This document shows, piece after piece, positions 7,474 to 15,626 of a stretch of DNA of 39,753 bases (position 1 is its first letter; each line of letters starts with the position of its first letter). This stretch comes from CALLPQ01 sp964421675. Its GTDB lineage: Bacteria > Pseudomonadota > Alphaproteobacteria > Caulobacterales > Parvularculaceae. The notes below the pieces were generated by a model. That model made no database searches. It was not told the DNA's origin and worked only from the letters and a program-made list of their open reading frames with translations. Location: positions 1-39,753 of the forward strand of contig CAYQXV010000031.1 in assembly GCA_964421675.1 (NCBI GenBank), in the 5' to 3' direction. The position numbers were made by a program, and so were the translations under genes.

Positions 7474-8892
7474 TTACAAAACCGAATAGAGAAAATTGAT
7501 AACGGACGAATAAAACGCGCCATTAAAGTGGCGATCATATCGCGCGACCGCTTTATCAACATCGTCTCTTTCATATAATCTGGAATCCGCAATCAGGAAT
7601 GTCCAATTGCTTATGCTGGCCAGATCCGCTCTTGGGTCATGGTCGAACAGTAACAAGTCCGCATAGGCGCCCGGTTGGATACGGCCAATCATGCCTTCAT
7701 CGATATGACGCCCATTTACCGCAGTTGCCGCTTCCAGGGCTGCTTCATCGCTGCCAAAGGCTTTCGATAGTGCCTCAATCTGTAGAAGAAGAGATTCGCC
7801 TGGAATGACATAGGGCATAACCACATCCGTGCCTGCCAGAACATCGATACCGGCGCGGCGCGCTTGCCCGTTAAAGGCGGTTGCTGCAGGGATCGCGCGC
7901 AGCTCGGTCGCAATCTCATCGGGGGTTTTCGCATGCGAGACTATGTTAGGCCATACATGTTCCCACAAAGAGGGCAGATGCTTCAGCCCTTCGGTTGGCG
8001 GAAATTTATCGGGCCGTGCGACTGACAATCGTAAATATTGGTTCGCATTGGTTGGCAGAATGGAAATATTGTTTTGCACCATAAGCGCAAGCAGCGCATC
8101 GATCTGTTCCTGCGACATATCGATAAGGTCTTGACTGAGATAGGCAAAGCCTTCGGGCGGTGCGTTTTCCAGATAGGGAACACCGGTATAATGGGCGATC
8201 TCAAAGTTGGAAATAGAATTTAGTTTTACCGAATGCGGCGTATGTCCGACAAGGGGGATGCCATATTTGTGTGCGGTCGGCGCAATCCCTTCAAATGCCT
8301 CGGCCGGTAACTTATCATAGACCTTGATGCAATCCACGCCTTCTTTGGCGAGCGCCTCAACTTTTGCCCGGCCTTCGGCGGCTGTTTTGATACTGACGGC
8401 CCCTTGAAACGAGGCCGGTGTTCCATCAAGCGCCGGGCCGCAGCGATACATGCGCGGGCCGGGAATTTTCCCGCGGGCAATTTTCTTCTGTAATTTTGGC
8501 ACCGAGCTATCAAGCTGGCCAAGGTCGCGCACGGCGGTGACGCCGTAATGTAAATATAACAGCGAAAACAGGCGCTGATTGCCAAGGGCCATCTGGGGCG
8601 GTGTGTGGATATGCGCATCGATGAGGCCCGGCATTACGGTGCACCCTGAACAAAGCGGCGCGGGATCATCTGTGCGGGCATCGCGGATCTGCGCAATCTT
8701 GCCATCTTCAATCACAATAGTTTGGTTTGCGATTGGCGCTTCGCCCGGATTCCAGATCGTCACATTACTGATAATATGATCTTGTTGCGCAGGCACCCCG
8801 ATGCTCGGCGGCATAAGCAACCAAACCAATATGCCTACCGCGATGAGGAGGGCTGCAACGCTGCTTCCCAAAATGATTGAGATCTTACGCAA
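7474..8892 (-). CDS. Membrane-anchored or exported amidohydrolase (imidazolonepropionase-like)
   Basis: 472 residues from a TTG at 8890-8892, chosen because GGGAG lies 8 bases upstream; a TTG at 8907 is also open. One hydrophobic N-terminal helix (IILGSSVAALLIAVGILVWLL) works as an anchor or signal. The TIM-barrel metal-dependent hydrolase core shows GLIDAHIHT (the HxH metal pair), the probable carbamylated Lys in CIKVYDKLP, histidines in GHTPH and EIAHYTG, and the catalytic Asp in LAGTDVVMP. Related enzymes cleave cyclic amides, dipeptides or similar bonds; the substrate cannot be told. The gene is convergent with the CPBP gene and divergent from arsR. Confidence 0.85.
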   Translation of the reverse strand: MRKISIILGSSVAALLIAVGILVWLLMPPSIGVPAQQDHIISNVTIWNPGEAPIANQTIVIEDGKIAQIRDARTDDPAPLCSGCTVMPGLIDAHIHTPPQMALGNQRLFSLLYLHYGVTAVRDLGQLDSSVPKLQKKIARGKIPGPRMYRCGPALDGTPASFQGAVSIKTAAEGRAKVEALAKEGVDCIKVYDKLPAEAFEGIAPTAHKYGIPLVGHTPHSVKLNSISNFEIAHYTGVPYLENAPPEGFAYLSQDLIDMSQEQIDALLALMVQNNISILPTNANQYLRLSVARPDKFPPTEGLKHLPSLWEHVWPNIVSHAKTPDEIATELRAIPAATAFNGQARRAGIDVLAGTDVVMPYVIPGESLLLQIEALSKAFGSDEAALEAATAVNGRHIDEGMIGRIQPGAYADLLLFDHDPRADLASISNWTFLIADSRLYERDDVDKAVARYDRHFNGAFYSSVINFLYSVL

Positions 8893-9027
8893 AACAAATA
8901 CTCCCAATGAAACCCATCTATCGCAGCCAACAATATTCTATCAGCTTAATGGTGCATTGAGGAGCATTTTTGCGGTTGGTGGCTTGGCGGGAAAAGCGGG
9001 ATTGCGCCGAGCATTTGAAACACTGGC

Positions 9028-9064
9028 TTGACAATTTTGGGATAATATATAACCATTTGGTTAT
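9028..9064 (+). promoter_or_regulatory. Promoter region and palindromic operator of the ArsR/SRPBCC operon
   Basis: TTGACA at 9028-9033 is followed by an AT-rich segment that could hold the -10. The palindrome ATAACCA-TT-TGGTTAT (9049-9064) has perfect 7-base arms and sits 25 bases before the arsR start. An ATAACC/GGTTAT palindrome is a common form for ArsR-type regulators of SRPBCC genes, so autoregulation is likely. Confidence 0.7.
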
Positions 9065-9088
9065 GGATAATGATTTTAGATAGCGATT

Positions 9089-9439
9089 ATGGATAATGAA
9101 CAGCTCGATTGCGTATTTTCCGCCCTGTCTGACCCAACGCGCCGGGGCATGTTGGCCCAGCTTGCTCAAGGCGAAGCGCATGTCAGTGCTTTGGCCGCGC
9201 ATTATGACATGTCGCAGCCGGCAATATCCAAGCATATCAAAGTGCTGGAACAGGCGGGTCTGGTGCGCCGTACCAAGCATGGCCGCCACCACATAATTCG
9301 CATTGACCCGCAGCCGATTGAGCAAGCGCGCGATTGGATAACTTATTATTCGCGGTTCTGGAAACACCAGTTCGACGCGGTTGAGGACTATCTTCAGGAC
9401 AATCAAAAGAAGAAAACCAAAAAGGGGAACAGCAAATGA
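9089..9439 (+). CDS. ArsR-family winged-helix repressor
   Basis: 116 residues. The ArsR fold is plain: VFSALSDPTRRGMLAQLAQG (helix 1-2, with the hallmark DPTRR), then the helix-turn-helix SALAAHYDMSQPAISKHIKVLEQAGLV and the wing RRTKHGRHHIIRI. There are no Cys pairs in the metal-sensing positions, so this is not an arsenite or cadmium sensor; it belongs to the group that partners SRPBCC/AHSA1 proteins. It overlaps the next gene by four bases (ATGA), so the two are translated together. The palindrome at 9049-9064 is its likely binding site. Confidence 0.9.
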   Translation: MDNEQLDCVFSALSDPTRRGMLAQLAQGEAHVSALAAHYDMSQPAISKHIKVLEQAGLVRRTKHGRHHIIRIDPQPIEQARDWITYYSRFWKHQFDAVEDYLQDNQKKKTKKGNSK

Positions 9440-9900
9440 GCGCCGATATTAAATTCGAAAACGGAAACCTTATCGTCACGCAAACCTTCAGTGCACCAAT
9501 TGCTGATGTCTTTGATGCATGGATGGAAACCAGCAAAATCAAGCAATGGTGGGGATGTGCTGAGTGCACGGATGTGCGCTCTGAAGTGGAGCCGAAAGTT
9601 GGCGGAAAATATAATCACCACATGACCCTTGAAACCCCTATGGGGGAGCATGATGTTCCCGGGTTTGCAACGCTCGTTGAATATGATCCCCCGCACCGGC
9701 TCGCCTATACCTCCACTGAGGAGGGAGACCCGATGATCATATCTGTTGATTTTACACAGCTTGATGGCGTAACGCAGGTGCGCCTCGTGCATGCCAATAT
9801 TCCAGACATGCGCGTTGATGGCGATGTGAAACTTGACGAGGTCATCCGAAACGGCTGGACAGCGGCCTTTGGCAAGCTGGATAATTTCTTTAAATCTTGA
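9436..9900 (+). CDS. SRPBCC (AHSA1-like) domain protein
   Basis: 154 residues, a single helix-grip (Bet v1/AHSA1) domain: TQTFSAPIADVFDAWMETSKIKQWWG at the start, FATLVEYDPPHRLAYTST in the middle, and GWTAAFGKLDNFF as the closing helix. These proteins hold a hydrophobic cavity and bind lipids or small hydrophobic ligands; few have known functions. The gene overlaps arsR by four bases and has AGGGG before its start, so it is probably the regulated target or ligand partner of the ArsR repressor. Confidence 0.9.
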   Translation: MSADIKFENGNLIVTQTFSAPIADVFDAWMETSKIKQWWGCAECTDVRSEVEPKVGGKYNHHMTLETPMGEHDVPGFATLVEYDPPHRLAYTSTEEGDPMIISVDFTQLDGVTQVRLVHANIPDMRVDGDVKLDEVIRNGWTAAFGKLDNFFKS

Positions 9901-9970
9901 TGGAAATTCCGTGTACAAACATGGCGGATAGGTGCGCGAAAAAGCGTACTTTAAGCGCCTATAAATCCGA

Positions 9971-9976
9971 TATAAT
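9971..9976 (+). promoter_or_regulatory. Candidate -10 box upstream of the membrane-protein array
   Basis: TATAAT lies about 130 bases before the first DUF6090-like gene. No good TTGACA is found at the right distance, so the call is weak. It is the best promoter-like element I see in front of the whole 10104-16162 block. Confidence 0.25.
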
Positions 9977-10103
9977 GCCATGGGATCTAAATTCGCATCA
10001 AAATTGAAGGCTCTCATAAAGTTGAATGCAAATCATAGTCTAAAAACCTTGCATTTCATCATCTTTGATTCATAGTGGCCCCAGAAGTAACTGGGGGAGA
10101 GTT

Positions 10104-10874
10104 ATGCTACTTCGACGCGTCTCGCAGCATGTCAAAGACCAGAACTGGTTCGCGGTCGGACTCGACTTTCTTATTGTTGTCATTGGTGTGTTCATCGGCG
10201 TTCAGGCGGCGAACTGGAATAACGCGCGCACCGATGCCCTCCGCGAACAGGAGCTTCTTGCTGATCTGCTTGAAGACCTCGAGGCAGATCAGGGATCTCT
10301 TTCTACCTCATTGGAAGTGCTCATGCTTGGCATTGATGGAGGTAATCTGCTGCTAACGGAAGCAGGATTGGAGCCTGTACGATCCGTTACAGCCCCCGTG
10401 CAGTCCAACGCTTTAATCTCGAATACGTTAGAGGTCGCGTTGCCGCCACCGCTGACAGACGAGATTCGCGGCGAATTGTGGAAACATGTCATGGTACGGC
10501 TTTACCCGCGCCATAATGATGGCACGATAGAAGCCCTTATCTCTGCCGGTAATTCTTCCATCATCAAAAATGAAACGCTTGTTCAGGACCTTCTGCGATA
10601 CAGAACACTCTGGGCTGGTGTGGAGGATGCGCAGGTCAACACATTCCGTCCCCTTAGAGACAGAGCGATCTTTGCTGGACAGGAGCATGGGTTCAGTCCG
10701 TTCTCACCGATTGAGTCTGAGGCTATTGCCGAAGCGCTGCGCACCGACCCCGCGCTAAAGGGGGCGCTCAGAACATTGGTGGAATATACGCTCGTCGAGC
10801 GAGGTTTCTATGAAAGCCTTCAACGCGCTTCCGAGTCGCTGGCCACGCGCGTAGAGGCGGAGTTGAAAAAATGA
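10104..10874 (+). CDS. DUF6090-like single-pass membrane protein, copy 1
   Basis: 256 residues from the ATG at 10104, which has GGGGAG at good distance; an upstream in-frame ATG at 10065 lacks one. The N-terminus (MLLRRVSQHVKDQNW) is basic, followed by one helix (FAVGLDFLIVVIGVFIGVQAANW). By the positive-inside rule the rest, mostly helical and acidic with LLEDLEADQGSLS, would be periplasmic. I recognise the pattern DFLIVVxGVFIGxQxxNWN from hypothetical proteins grouped as DUF6090; no function is known. It overlaps copy 2 by four bases, and both share a 26-base identical DNA stretch over the head (10128-10153 and 10895-10920) while their bodies differ. Confidence 0.75.
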   Translation: MLLRRVSQHVKDQNWFAVGLDFLIVVIGVFIGVQAANWNNARTDALREQELLADLLEDLEADQGSLSTSLEVLMLGIDGGNLLLTEAGLEPVRSVTAPVQSNALISNTLEVALPPPLTDEIRGELWKHVMVRLYPRHNDGTIEALISAGNSSIIKNETLVQDLLRYRTLWAGVEDAQVNTFRPLRDRAIFAGQEHGFSPFSPIESEAIAEALRTDPALKGALRTLVEYTLVERGFYESLQRASESLATRVEAELKK

Positions 10875-11635
10875 TCCTTAGACGTATTACGCAACATGTC
10901 AAAGACCAGAACTGGTTCGCCGTTGGTCTCGATTTTCTTATCGTCGTCGTCGGTGTGTTCATCGGTATTCAGGTTGCGAACTGGAATGACGCACGCTCCG
11001 ATGCGCGAGCGGAACGGGCACTGCTGGAGCGATTGCATGACGAGATTTCTCAAGCGCAGGCATTTGATGTTGCAACGCGCGCACGTTTTATCGATGAGCG
11101 TTTGGAAAATCTGATCTCAGCCAGACATGTTGTTTTCGGTGTGGATGAACGAACTGAACTCACCGATGCTGAATGCCAGTCGATTGCGCTTAGCCATTAC
11201 CCGCTTTTTGCCGGAAGCAACGTCCCGATCCTGACAGAGTTACGGTCTACAGGTGAGACCACGCTGATCCGTGATGAGATTATTGTTCATGAAATTTCGA
11301 AGCTGATCGACCTTTTGGATAGTGCACAAGTCTTTGAAGAGGCTAACCGGATAAAAATCACATTATTGTCGCGCGCATTTCCGGAATTGCTTGCCGTAGG
11401 CTTGAAAAAAGAAGCCATTACAACCTCGGACTTCGAAGTTGATCCGTACGATGTTTTCTACACGTGTGATGCATCAAGCATGCGTGCCAATGCTGCATTC
11501 CGTAATGCATTTGGGGAGAATGTTACCCTTCAATTAAGTTTGCTTGAATTGGGCGTTCTTCCCTTGCGCCAGTCTGCCAGCGATTTACACGCAGCACTAG
11601 ATGAAGCGCTGGACAAACCCCATGAACATGAATGA
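10871..11635 (+). CDS. DUF6090-like single-pass membrane protein, copy 2
   Basis: 254 residues. The head MILRRITQHVKDQNWFAVGLDFLIVVVGVFIG is nearly that of copy 1, but the body beyond about residue 50 is largely different, keeping only scattered family positions such as ALLERLHDEIS. Predicted topology is N-terminus inside with the C-terminal helical domain in the periplasm. It starts within the stop of copy 1 (ATGA) and is followed after 57 bases by the first cassette of the TLExxYY array, so it probably belongs to the same transcript. Function unknown. Confidence 0.75.
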   Translation: MILRRITQHVKDQNWFAVGLDFLIVVVGVFIGIQVANWNDARSDARAERALLERLHDEISQAQAFDVATRARFIDERLENLISARHVVFGVDERTELTDAECQSIALSHYPLFAGSNVPILTELRSTGETTLIRDEIIVHEISKLIDLLDSAQVFEEANRIKITLLSRAFPELLAVGLKKEAITTSDFEVDPYDVFYTCDASSMRANAAFRNAFGENVTLQLSLLELGVLPLRQSASDLHAALDEALDKPHEHE

Positions 11636-11692
11636 GGCGAACACTGCCAAACCAGTGAGTAAAATGGCGCGAGTGAGGAGGCGCGGTAGGAT

Positions 11693-12253
11693 ATGGATTT
11701 AGAAGCAATATATTATATCGGCCAGACGGTATCAGTCGTGGCGATCATCCTGTCACTGATATTTGTCGGTGTGCAAATCCGCCAGAGTACAGCGCAGGCG
11801 AAAGCTGACGCGGCTGACACGGCACACCGGACCTTCAATGACTGGTACCTGAACCTGACGCCGGAGATGGCGGCTCTCTTCATCAGGGCCATCAGAGACT
11901 TTGACTCATATAAGCCTGAAGAGAAATATCTCATATACGCATATATGATGCCAATGTTTGTGAACTTGCAGGAGGTTCATTCCAAATGGCTTAATGGCTC
12001 ATTCCCTGAGGATCGATGGAAGTTCTGGGACAGCTGGTTATCCCAGGCAATGTCGCCGCTACTCACAAGGATTTGGGAAGAACGACGAGACATGTTCTCC
12101 GAATCGTATCGCGCGTATGTTGACAAAAAAATTGCAGTACAGGGCGACACACCCACAAAAGGCTCGGTCTGGGCATTGTTTGATGAAGGTGGCGAAGATG
12201 TCGGTGGTTTGCCTGATCTGGAAAACCTCTCAGACGAGGAGCCTGGCGCATGA
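11693..12253 (+). CDS. Array cassette 1: single-pass membrane protein
   Basis: 186 residues. The shared head of the array is visible (MDLEAIYYIGQTV, then the helix SVVAIILSLIFVGVQIRQ) with basic residues after it, which predicts the N-terminus outside and the body in the cytosol. The body contains LTRIWEERRDMFSESYRAYV, matching the W-x3-R ... F pattern of other cassettes. The tail is acidic and ends DEEPGA, where GAGGAGCC also acts as the ribosome-binding site of the next gene. AGGAGG and GGTAGGAT precede its own start. It has no characterised relative that I can name. The last codon overlaps the next gene by four bases. Confidence 0.75.
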   Translation: MDLEAIYYIGQTVSVVAIILSLIFVGVQIRQSTAQAKADAADTAHRTFNDWYLNLTPEMAALFIRAIRDFDSYKPEEKYLIYAYMMPMFVNLQEVHSKWLNGSFPEDRWKFWDSWLSQAMSPLLTRIWEERRDMFSESYRAYVDKKIAVQGDTPTKGSVWALFDEGGEDVGGLPDLENLSDEEPGA

Positions 12254-12819
12254 CCGATGTCGAAATCGCCGTCAGCTTTGTGGCGCTTCTGGGCGGGTTA
12301 CTGCTCGCGAATGTCGCGAACAATATGGCGGATGCCTTACGCGCACGGCGTGATTTACCGATCGGGTTTGTCCCCTGGGCGATCAACTTCTATATCTCTG
12401 CCGCCGTGATCAATGCCTTTGTGCTTTTCTCTCTAGCTGATGAAACCCTTTCGTTTGACGTCATTCAATTGACGGCGCTGTTGGCGTCACTCATGCCGTA
12501 TATCATGGTGAGCCGCTTGCTATACCCGGAACATAAAGAGCGGTGGGCGTCTGTCGAAGATTATTATATTGCCAATCGCAAACTGATCCTCGGGTTAATT
12601 GTCATCGCGCCAACCATCACGGTCTTTAGTTATGCCCGTACTGATTTCGGAATATCACTGTCAGAACAGATTGTCTTCATACTGGTTACATTTGGACCTG
12701 TCATCGCAACGCTGCTTTTGCTGATGCTTACAGAAAAACGGCAATGGCATTGGGCGGGTTGGGGGTTTCTGATCGCACATCGGATTTCAATGATGACCTG
12801 GGTTGCGGTCTCCAATTAA
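12250..12819 (+). CDS. Multi-pass membrane protein inside the array
   Basis: 189 residues with five to six hydrophobic helices (IAVSFVALLGGLLLANVAN, INFYISAAVINAFVLFSLA, LTALLASLMPYIMVSRLL, LILGLIVIAPTITVFSY, QIVFILVTFGPVIATLLLLML). It is unlike the single-pass cassettes around it and has no recognisable catalytic motif. It starts at an ATGA overlap with cassette 1 and is followed 15 bases later by cassette 2, so it seems fully built into the operon. Being polytopic, it may form a complex with the single-pass proteins; that is inference from position only. Confidence 0.7.
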   Translation: MTDVEIAVSFVALLGGLLLANVANNMADALRARRDLPIGFVPWAINFYISAAVINAFVLFSLADETLSFDVIQLTALLASLMPYIMVSRLLYPEHKERWASVEDYYIANRKLILGLIVIAPTITVFSYARTDFGISLSEQIVFILVTFGPVIATLLLLMLTEKRQWHWAGWGFLIAHRISMMTWVAVSN

Positions 12820-12834
12820 GCGGGAAACAGATTT

Positions 12835-13371
12835 ATGACCCTCGAAGCGCTCTACTATATCAGTCAGATTGTTGCCGTTGCCGCCGTGCTCGCCTCTCTT
12901 ATTTTTGTTGGCATTCAAATCCGTCAAAATACTGAACAGGCCAAAGCCGCCGCCGCGCAATCCGTCTATGAGAACTATGCCAGTTTATATATGTGGGCGA
13001 GCGAGGATCTGGATCGTGCTCGGATTGGCATAAAAGGCTTCAAGGATATCGACAGCCTGTCAGACGAAGAAAACGCTATCTTCATGGGGACGTGGATGGC
13101 GCAGTTCTCTTACGTTCAAAGCGCCTTTTATCTCTGGCAAGATGGCAGTCTCAAAGAAGAAATCTGGCGTACCATGGAAACGACGCTCACTACATTGTTA
13201 ACAACTCCCGGCGGTAAGGCATTTTGGCAGCGGCGACGCTCGACTTTCACCGATGCTTTCGTCGCCCATATCGAAGCCAATGTCCTGAACCGCCCGCTAC
13301 CGGAAGGCATGCGCCCGTGGATTACACCGGAAAAAGTACGTCCTGAGACGGAAAAGGAGCCGGGCGAATGA
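12835..13371 (+). CDS. Array cassette 2: single-pass membrane protein
   Basis: 178 residues and the most canonical member: MTLEALYYISQIVAVAAVLASLIFVGIQIRQNTEQAK, then a helical body. TTPGGKAFWQRRRSTFTDAFVAHIE near residues 125-145 is closely matched in cassette 5 (STPGGKQYWQRARL). The tail EKEPGE is acidic. The start is not overlapped, since 15 bases separate it from the multi-pass gene, but its end overlaps cassette 3 by four bases. One membrane helix at about 6-27, body predicted cytosolic. Function unknown. Confidence 0.75.
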   Translation: MTLEALYYISQIVAVAAVLASLIFVGIQIRQNTEQAKAAAAQSVYENYASLYMWASEDLDRARIGIKGFKDIDSLSDEENAIFMGTWMAQFSYVQSAFYLWQDGSLKEEIWRTMETTLTTLLTTPGGKAFWQRRRSTFTDAFVAHIEANVLNRPLPEGMRPWITPEKVRPETEKEPGE

Positions 13372-13970
13372 CCCTCGAAACCTTATATTTCATCACGCAG
13401 ATCATCGCCGTTGTCCTTATCTTCCCGACGCTGGTCTTCCTCGCCATTCAGAACCGTCAGTCGCAAAAGCAGATGGAGCGGGCCAACAAGGTCGCGCGGG
13501 CTGAGTTCTCCGGCCAATTCATGCGCACCAATATGGAGCTTGCCGCCCGCATGATTGAGGATGTGGAGCTGGGCCGTGCCTTTCGTCACCTAACCGTCGA
13601 GAACAAACGGATTGAAGACCCTGACACGCTGTTCCGGCTAATGATGTGGTTTTCTCTCTATACGGCCTTATGGCTGGATATGACCGCCGCAGACGAAAAA
13701 GGCCTTGTTGATGAAGACGTGGTCAACGTGATTTCCGGCACTCAGGCGTTCTATCTAACGTTTCCTGTCGTGTGGGACACCATACCGCGCGTCTTCGCCC
13801 AGCGGGAGTTAGATGGCGAAAGCTATAAGGCGATGATGTCTCGCATGGCCGCCCTGCGCGAGAGGGCACAAACGCATCAATGGGAAGATGTCGCCAAACG
13901 CATGCAGCAGCGGGAGGCGCAAGAAAACTCTGCCGACACGCCTGCCTCGGACAAGGAGCCAGACGCATGA
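13368..13970 (+). CDS. Array cassette 3: single-pass membrane protein, divergent helix
   Basis: 200 residues. The head MTLETLYFITQIIAV is conserved, but the helix end differs (VLIFPTLVFLAIQNRQSQKQMERANK) and the body is its own: GRAFRHLTVENKRIEDPD, an aromatic run FRLMMWFSLYTALWLDM, and a charged C-terminal helix LRERAQTHQWEDVAKRMQQRE. The canonical W-x3-R motif is weak here (VVWDTIPRVF). The acidic tail SDKEPDA carries the next ribosome-binding site. It overlaps its neighbours on both sides (ATGA). Confidence 0.75.
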   Translation: MTLETLYFITQIIAVVLIFPTLVFLAIQNRQSQKQMERANKVARAEFSGQFMRTNMELAARMIEDVELGRAFRHLTVENKRIEDPDTLFRLMMWFSLYTALWLDMTAADEKGLVDEDVVNVISGTQAFYLTFPVVWDTIPRVFAQRELDGESYKAMMSRMAALRERAQTHQWEDVAKRMQQREAQENSADTPASDKEPDA

Positions 13971-14488
13971 CCCTCGAAACCATCTATTATATCGGCCAAA
14001 CGGTTGCTGTTGTGGCAATCGTTGCCTCTCTTGTTGCGATCTATTGGCAGCAGAGGGAAGCTAATAAGATGGCCCGCGTAGAAAACGCTGCAGGGCTTTC
14101 CTCAAACTATGCGGAATCTTTGAAGGATGTGATGAATAATACCGAACTTGCAGAAATATTCCGTAAGGTGATGTTTCATGATGAGGTTTTGAAAACCATC
14201 GAGGCAACGCAAATTCTACTCTATTTCAACATCATGGTTGCCAACCACCGTAATGTTTGGTTGGCTCATGCGAACGGTCTCTACGATGATGACATATTCA
14301 ATATGAACGTTGCGAATACGGCCTGGTATCTTTCCAAACCAATTTTTGTGAATGAGTGGAAGAGATGCCGAGAGGTCGGTTTATATAGCGGTGCTTTCGC
14401 AGAGCATATCGATAGCCTGATTAAACCGATTGCTAAAATTACGCCCCAGCCGGATGAAGAGCAGGCTGACGGAGGGCCGAACGCATGA
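13967..14488 (+). CDS. Array cassette 4: single-pass membrane protein
   Basis: 173 residues from the ATG at 13967, which overlaps the previous stop; the frame is open further upstream but only inside cassette 3. Head MTLETIYYIGQTVAVVAIVASLVAIYWQQREANK. In the body, LSKPIFVNEWKRCREVGLYSGAFAEHI fits the family W-x3-R ... AF pattern. The phrase ANHRNVWLAHANGLYDDDIF resembles SRGNVWASTQWAYDTGQI in cassette 7, so these two bodies may be closer to each other. The tail EEQADGGPNA leads into cassette 5 by an ATGA overlap. Confidence 0.75.
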   Translation: MTLETIYYIGQTVAVVAIVASLVAIYWQQREANKMARVENAAGLSSNYAESLKDVMNNTELAEIFRKVMFHDEVLKTIEATQILLYFNIMVANHRNVWLAHANGLYDDDIFNMNVANTAWYLSKPIFVNEWKRCREVGLYSGAFAEHIDSLIKPIAKITPQPDEEQADGGPNA

Positions 14489-15042
14489 CACTTGAGACCA
14501 TCTACTACATTACGCAAATCATCGCCGTCGGGGCGATCCTCGCCTCGCTGATTGCGATCTACATTCAGCAGCGTAAGGATCATGTGCTCGCTCGGGCCGA
14601 ACACCAGCGCCAAATTCTGGCGGAAGTGCCCCGTTATACTGAGCTTGCTGCAACAGACCCTGCTGCGCTGGAGAGCATCCGCAAGTGTTTCCAGGATTAC
14701 GAGGGCGCATCACCGCAAGATCAAGCCGTATTCTTTCATCTCATGCATACGGGGGTCAACATCGCAGAGATGGCGTTTTATATGCGCAAAGATAAGCTGA
14801 TCAATGACGCGTCTTACGCCGGCTTTGAAGGCGCAGTACTCCTCAACCTGTCGACACCCGGTGGCAAACAATATTGGCAGCGTGCGCGTTTGATTGTCGG
14901 CACTGACATTCGCGAGGCGCTCGATAAGGCGCTAAGTGAGCGAAAAGACATCCCGCCAGTCTGGGAGTATCTTCCCCAATTCGCGCCCGATCCGGACCCG
15001 GCCACCCGCATGGATGATCCACAAGAGGAGCCGGACGAATGA
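14485..15042 (+). CDS. Array cassette 5: single-pass membrane protein
   Basis: 185 residues. Head MTLETIYYITQIIAVGAILASLIAIYIQQRKDH. The body carries LSTPGGKQYWQRARLIVG, nearly the motif of cassette 2, and ends in a Pro- and Asp-rich acidic tail (FAPDPDPATRMDDPQEEPDE). Helix at about 6-28 with basic residues after it, so the body is predicted cytosolic. It overlaps its neighbours by four bases on both sides. Confidence 0.75.
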   Translation: MTLETIYYITQIIAVGAILASLIAIYIQQRKDHVLARAEHQRQILAEVPRYTELAATDPAALESIRKCFQDYEGASPQDQAVFFHLMHTGVNIAEMAFYMRKDKLINDASYAGFEGAVLLNLSTPGGKQYWQRARLIVGTDIREALDKALSERKDIPPVWEYLPQFAPDPDPATRMDDPQEEPDE

Positions 15043-15626
15043 CCCTCGAAACCGTTTACTTCATCAGCCAGATTATTGCCGCACTTGGCGTTATGGCCTC
15101 GTTGGTCTTTGTCGGCCTGCAAATCCGGCAAAGCACCCGCGCCACCAAGGCGTCCGCGGCTTTTGATGCGACGAACTCCTTGGCGAGCCTGAACGAGCAA
15201 TTGTGGGCGAACTATTCTGATGAACGCATGCTTGAAGGTTTGGAGACCTTTGACCCTGCGAAGAGCTGGGAAGATTTTCCCGTTGGTGTCCAGCATCGGA
15301 TGATCATATTCAACCGCGCCCTGTTTCAGAAATATGAGGGGGCATACTACCTCTATCGTTATGGTGGGCTTGACGAGGAATTATGGGAGGCGTGGCAGGC
15401 ATGGGCTGCCTCGATGATCAAACTTCCGTTCCACGCTACTTGGTGGGAACAAGAAAAGCAGGACAGTCTTTTCTCAAAGGCTTTCATCGAGGTGATTGAA
15501 GCCGCACGAGATACGACAAAGGTGCAAGTCTATCGCGATATTGAATTTGTGAAAGCGCCCGACTCCGAAGAGAGCGAAGACGGGGTGGGTGATGACAATA
15601 GTGGAGATGAGGGGACAAAGACATGA
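15039..15626 (+). CDS. Array cassette 6: single-pass membrane protein, recent twin of a broken copy
   Basis: 195 residues. Head MTLETVYFISQIIAALGVMASLVFVGLQIRQ. The body includes LDEELWEAWQAWAASM and the family motif as HATWWEQEKQDSLFSKAF. From that LDEEL on, it matches the remnant at 20074-20303 with only about nine differences in 70 residues, so one was copied from the other, or both from a common source, recently. The tail is long and acidic (SEESEDGVGDDNSGDEGTKT) and differs from the short EEPDA ending. It overlaps cassette 7 by four bases. Confidence 0.75.
   Translation: MTLETVYFISQIIAALGVMASLVFVGLQIRQSTRATKASAAFDATNSLASLNEQLWANYSDERMLEGLETFDPAKSWEDFPVGVQHRMIIFNRALFQKYEGAYYLYRYGGLDEELWEAWQAWAASMIKLPFHATWWEQEKQDSLFSKAFIEVIEAARDTTKVQVYRDIEFVKAPDSEESEDGVGDDNSGDEGTKT

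Noticed and set aside
9403..10017. Reverse open frame of 204 codons over the SRPBCC gene
   Set aside because: It is antisense to the ArsR/SRPBCC operon and extends into non-coding DNA; no domain seen.
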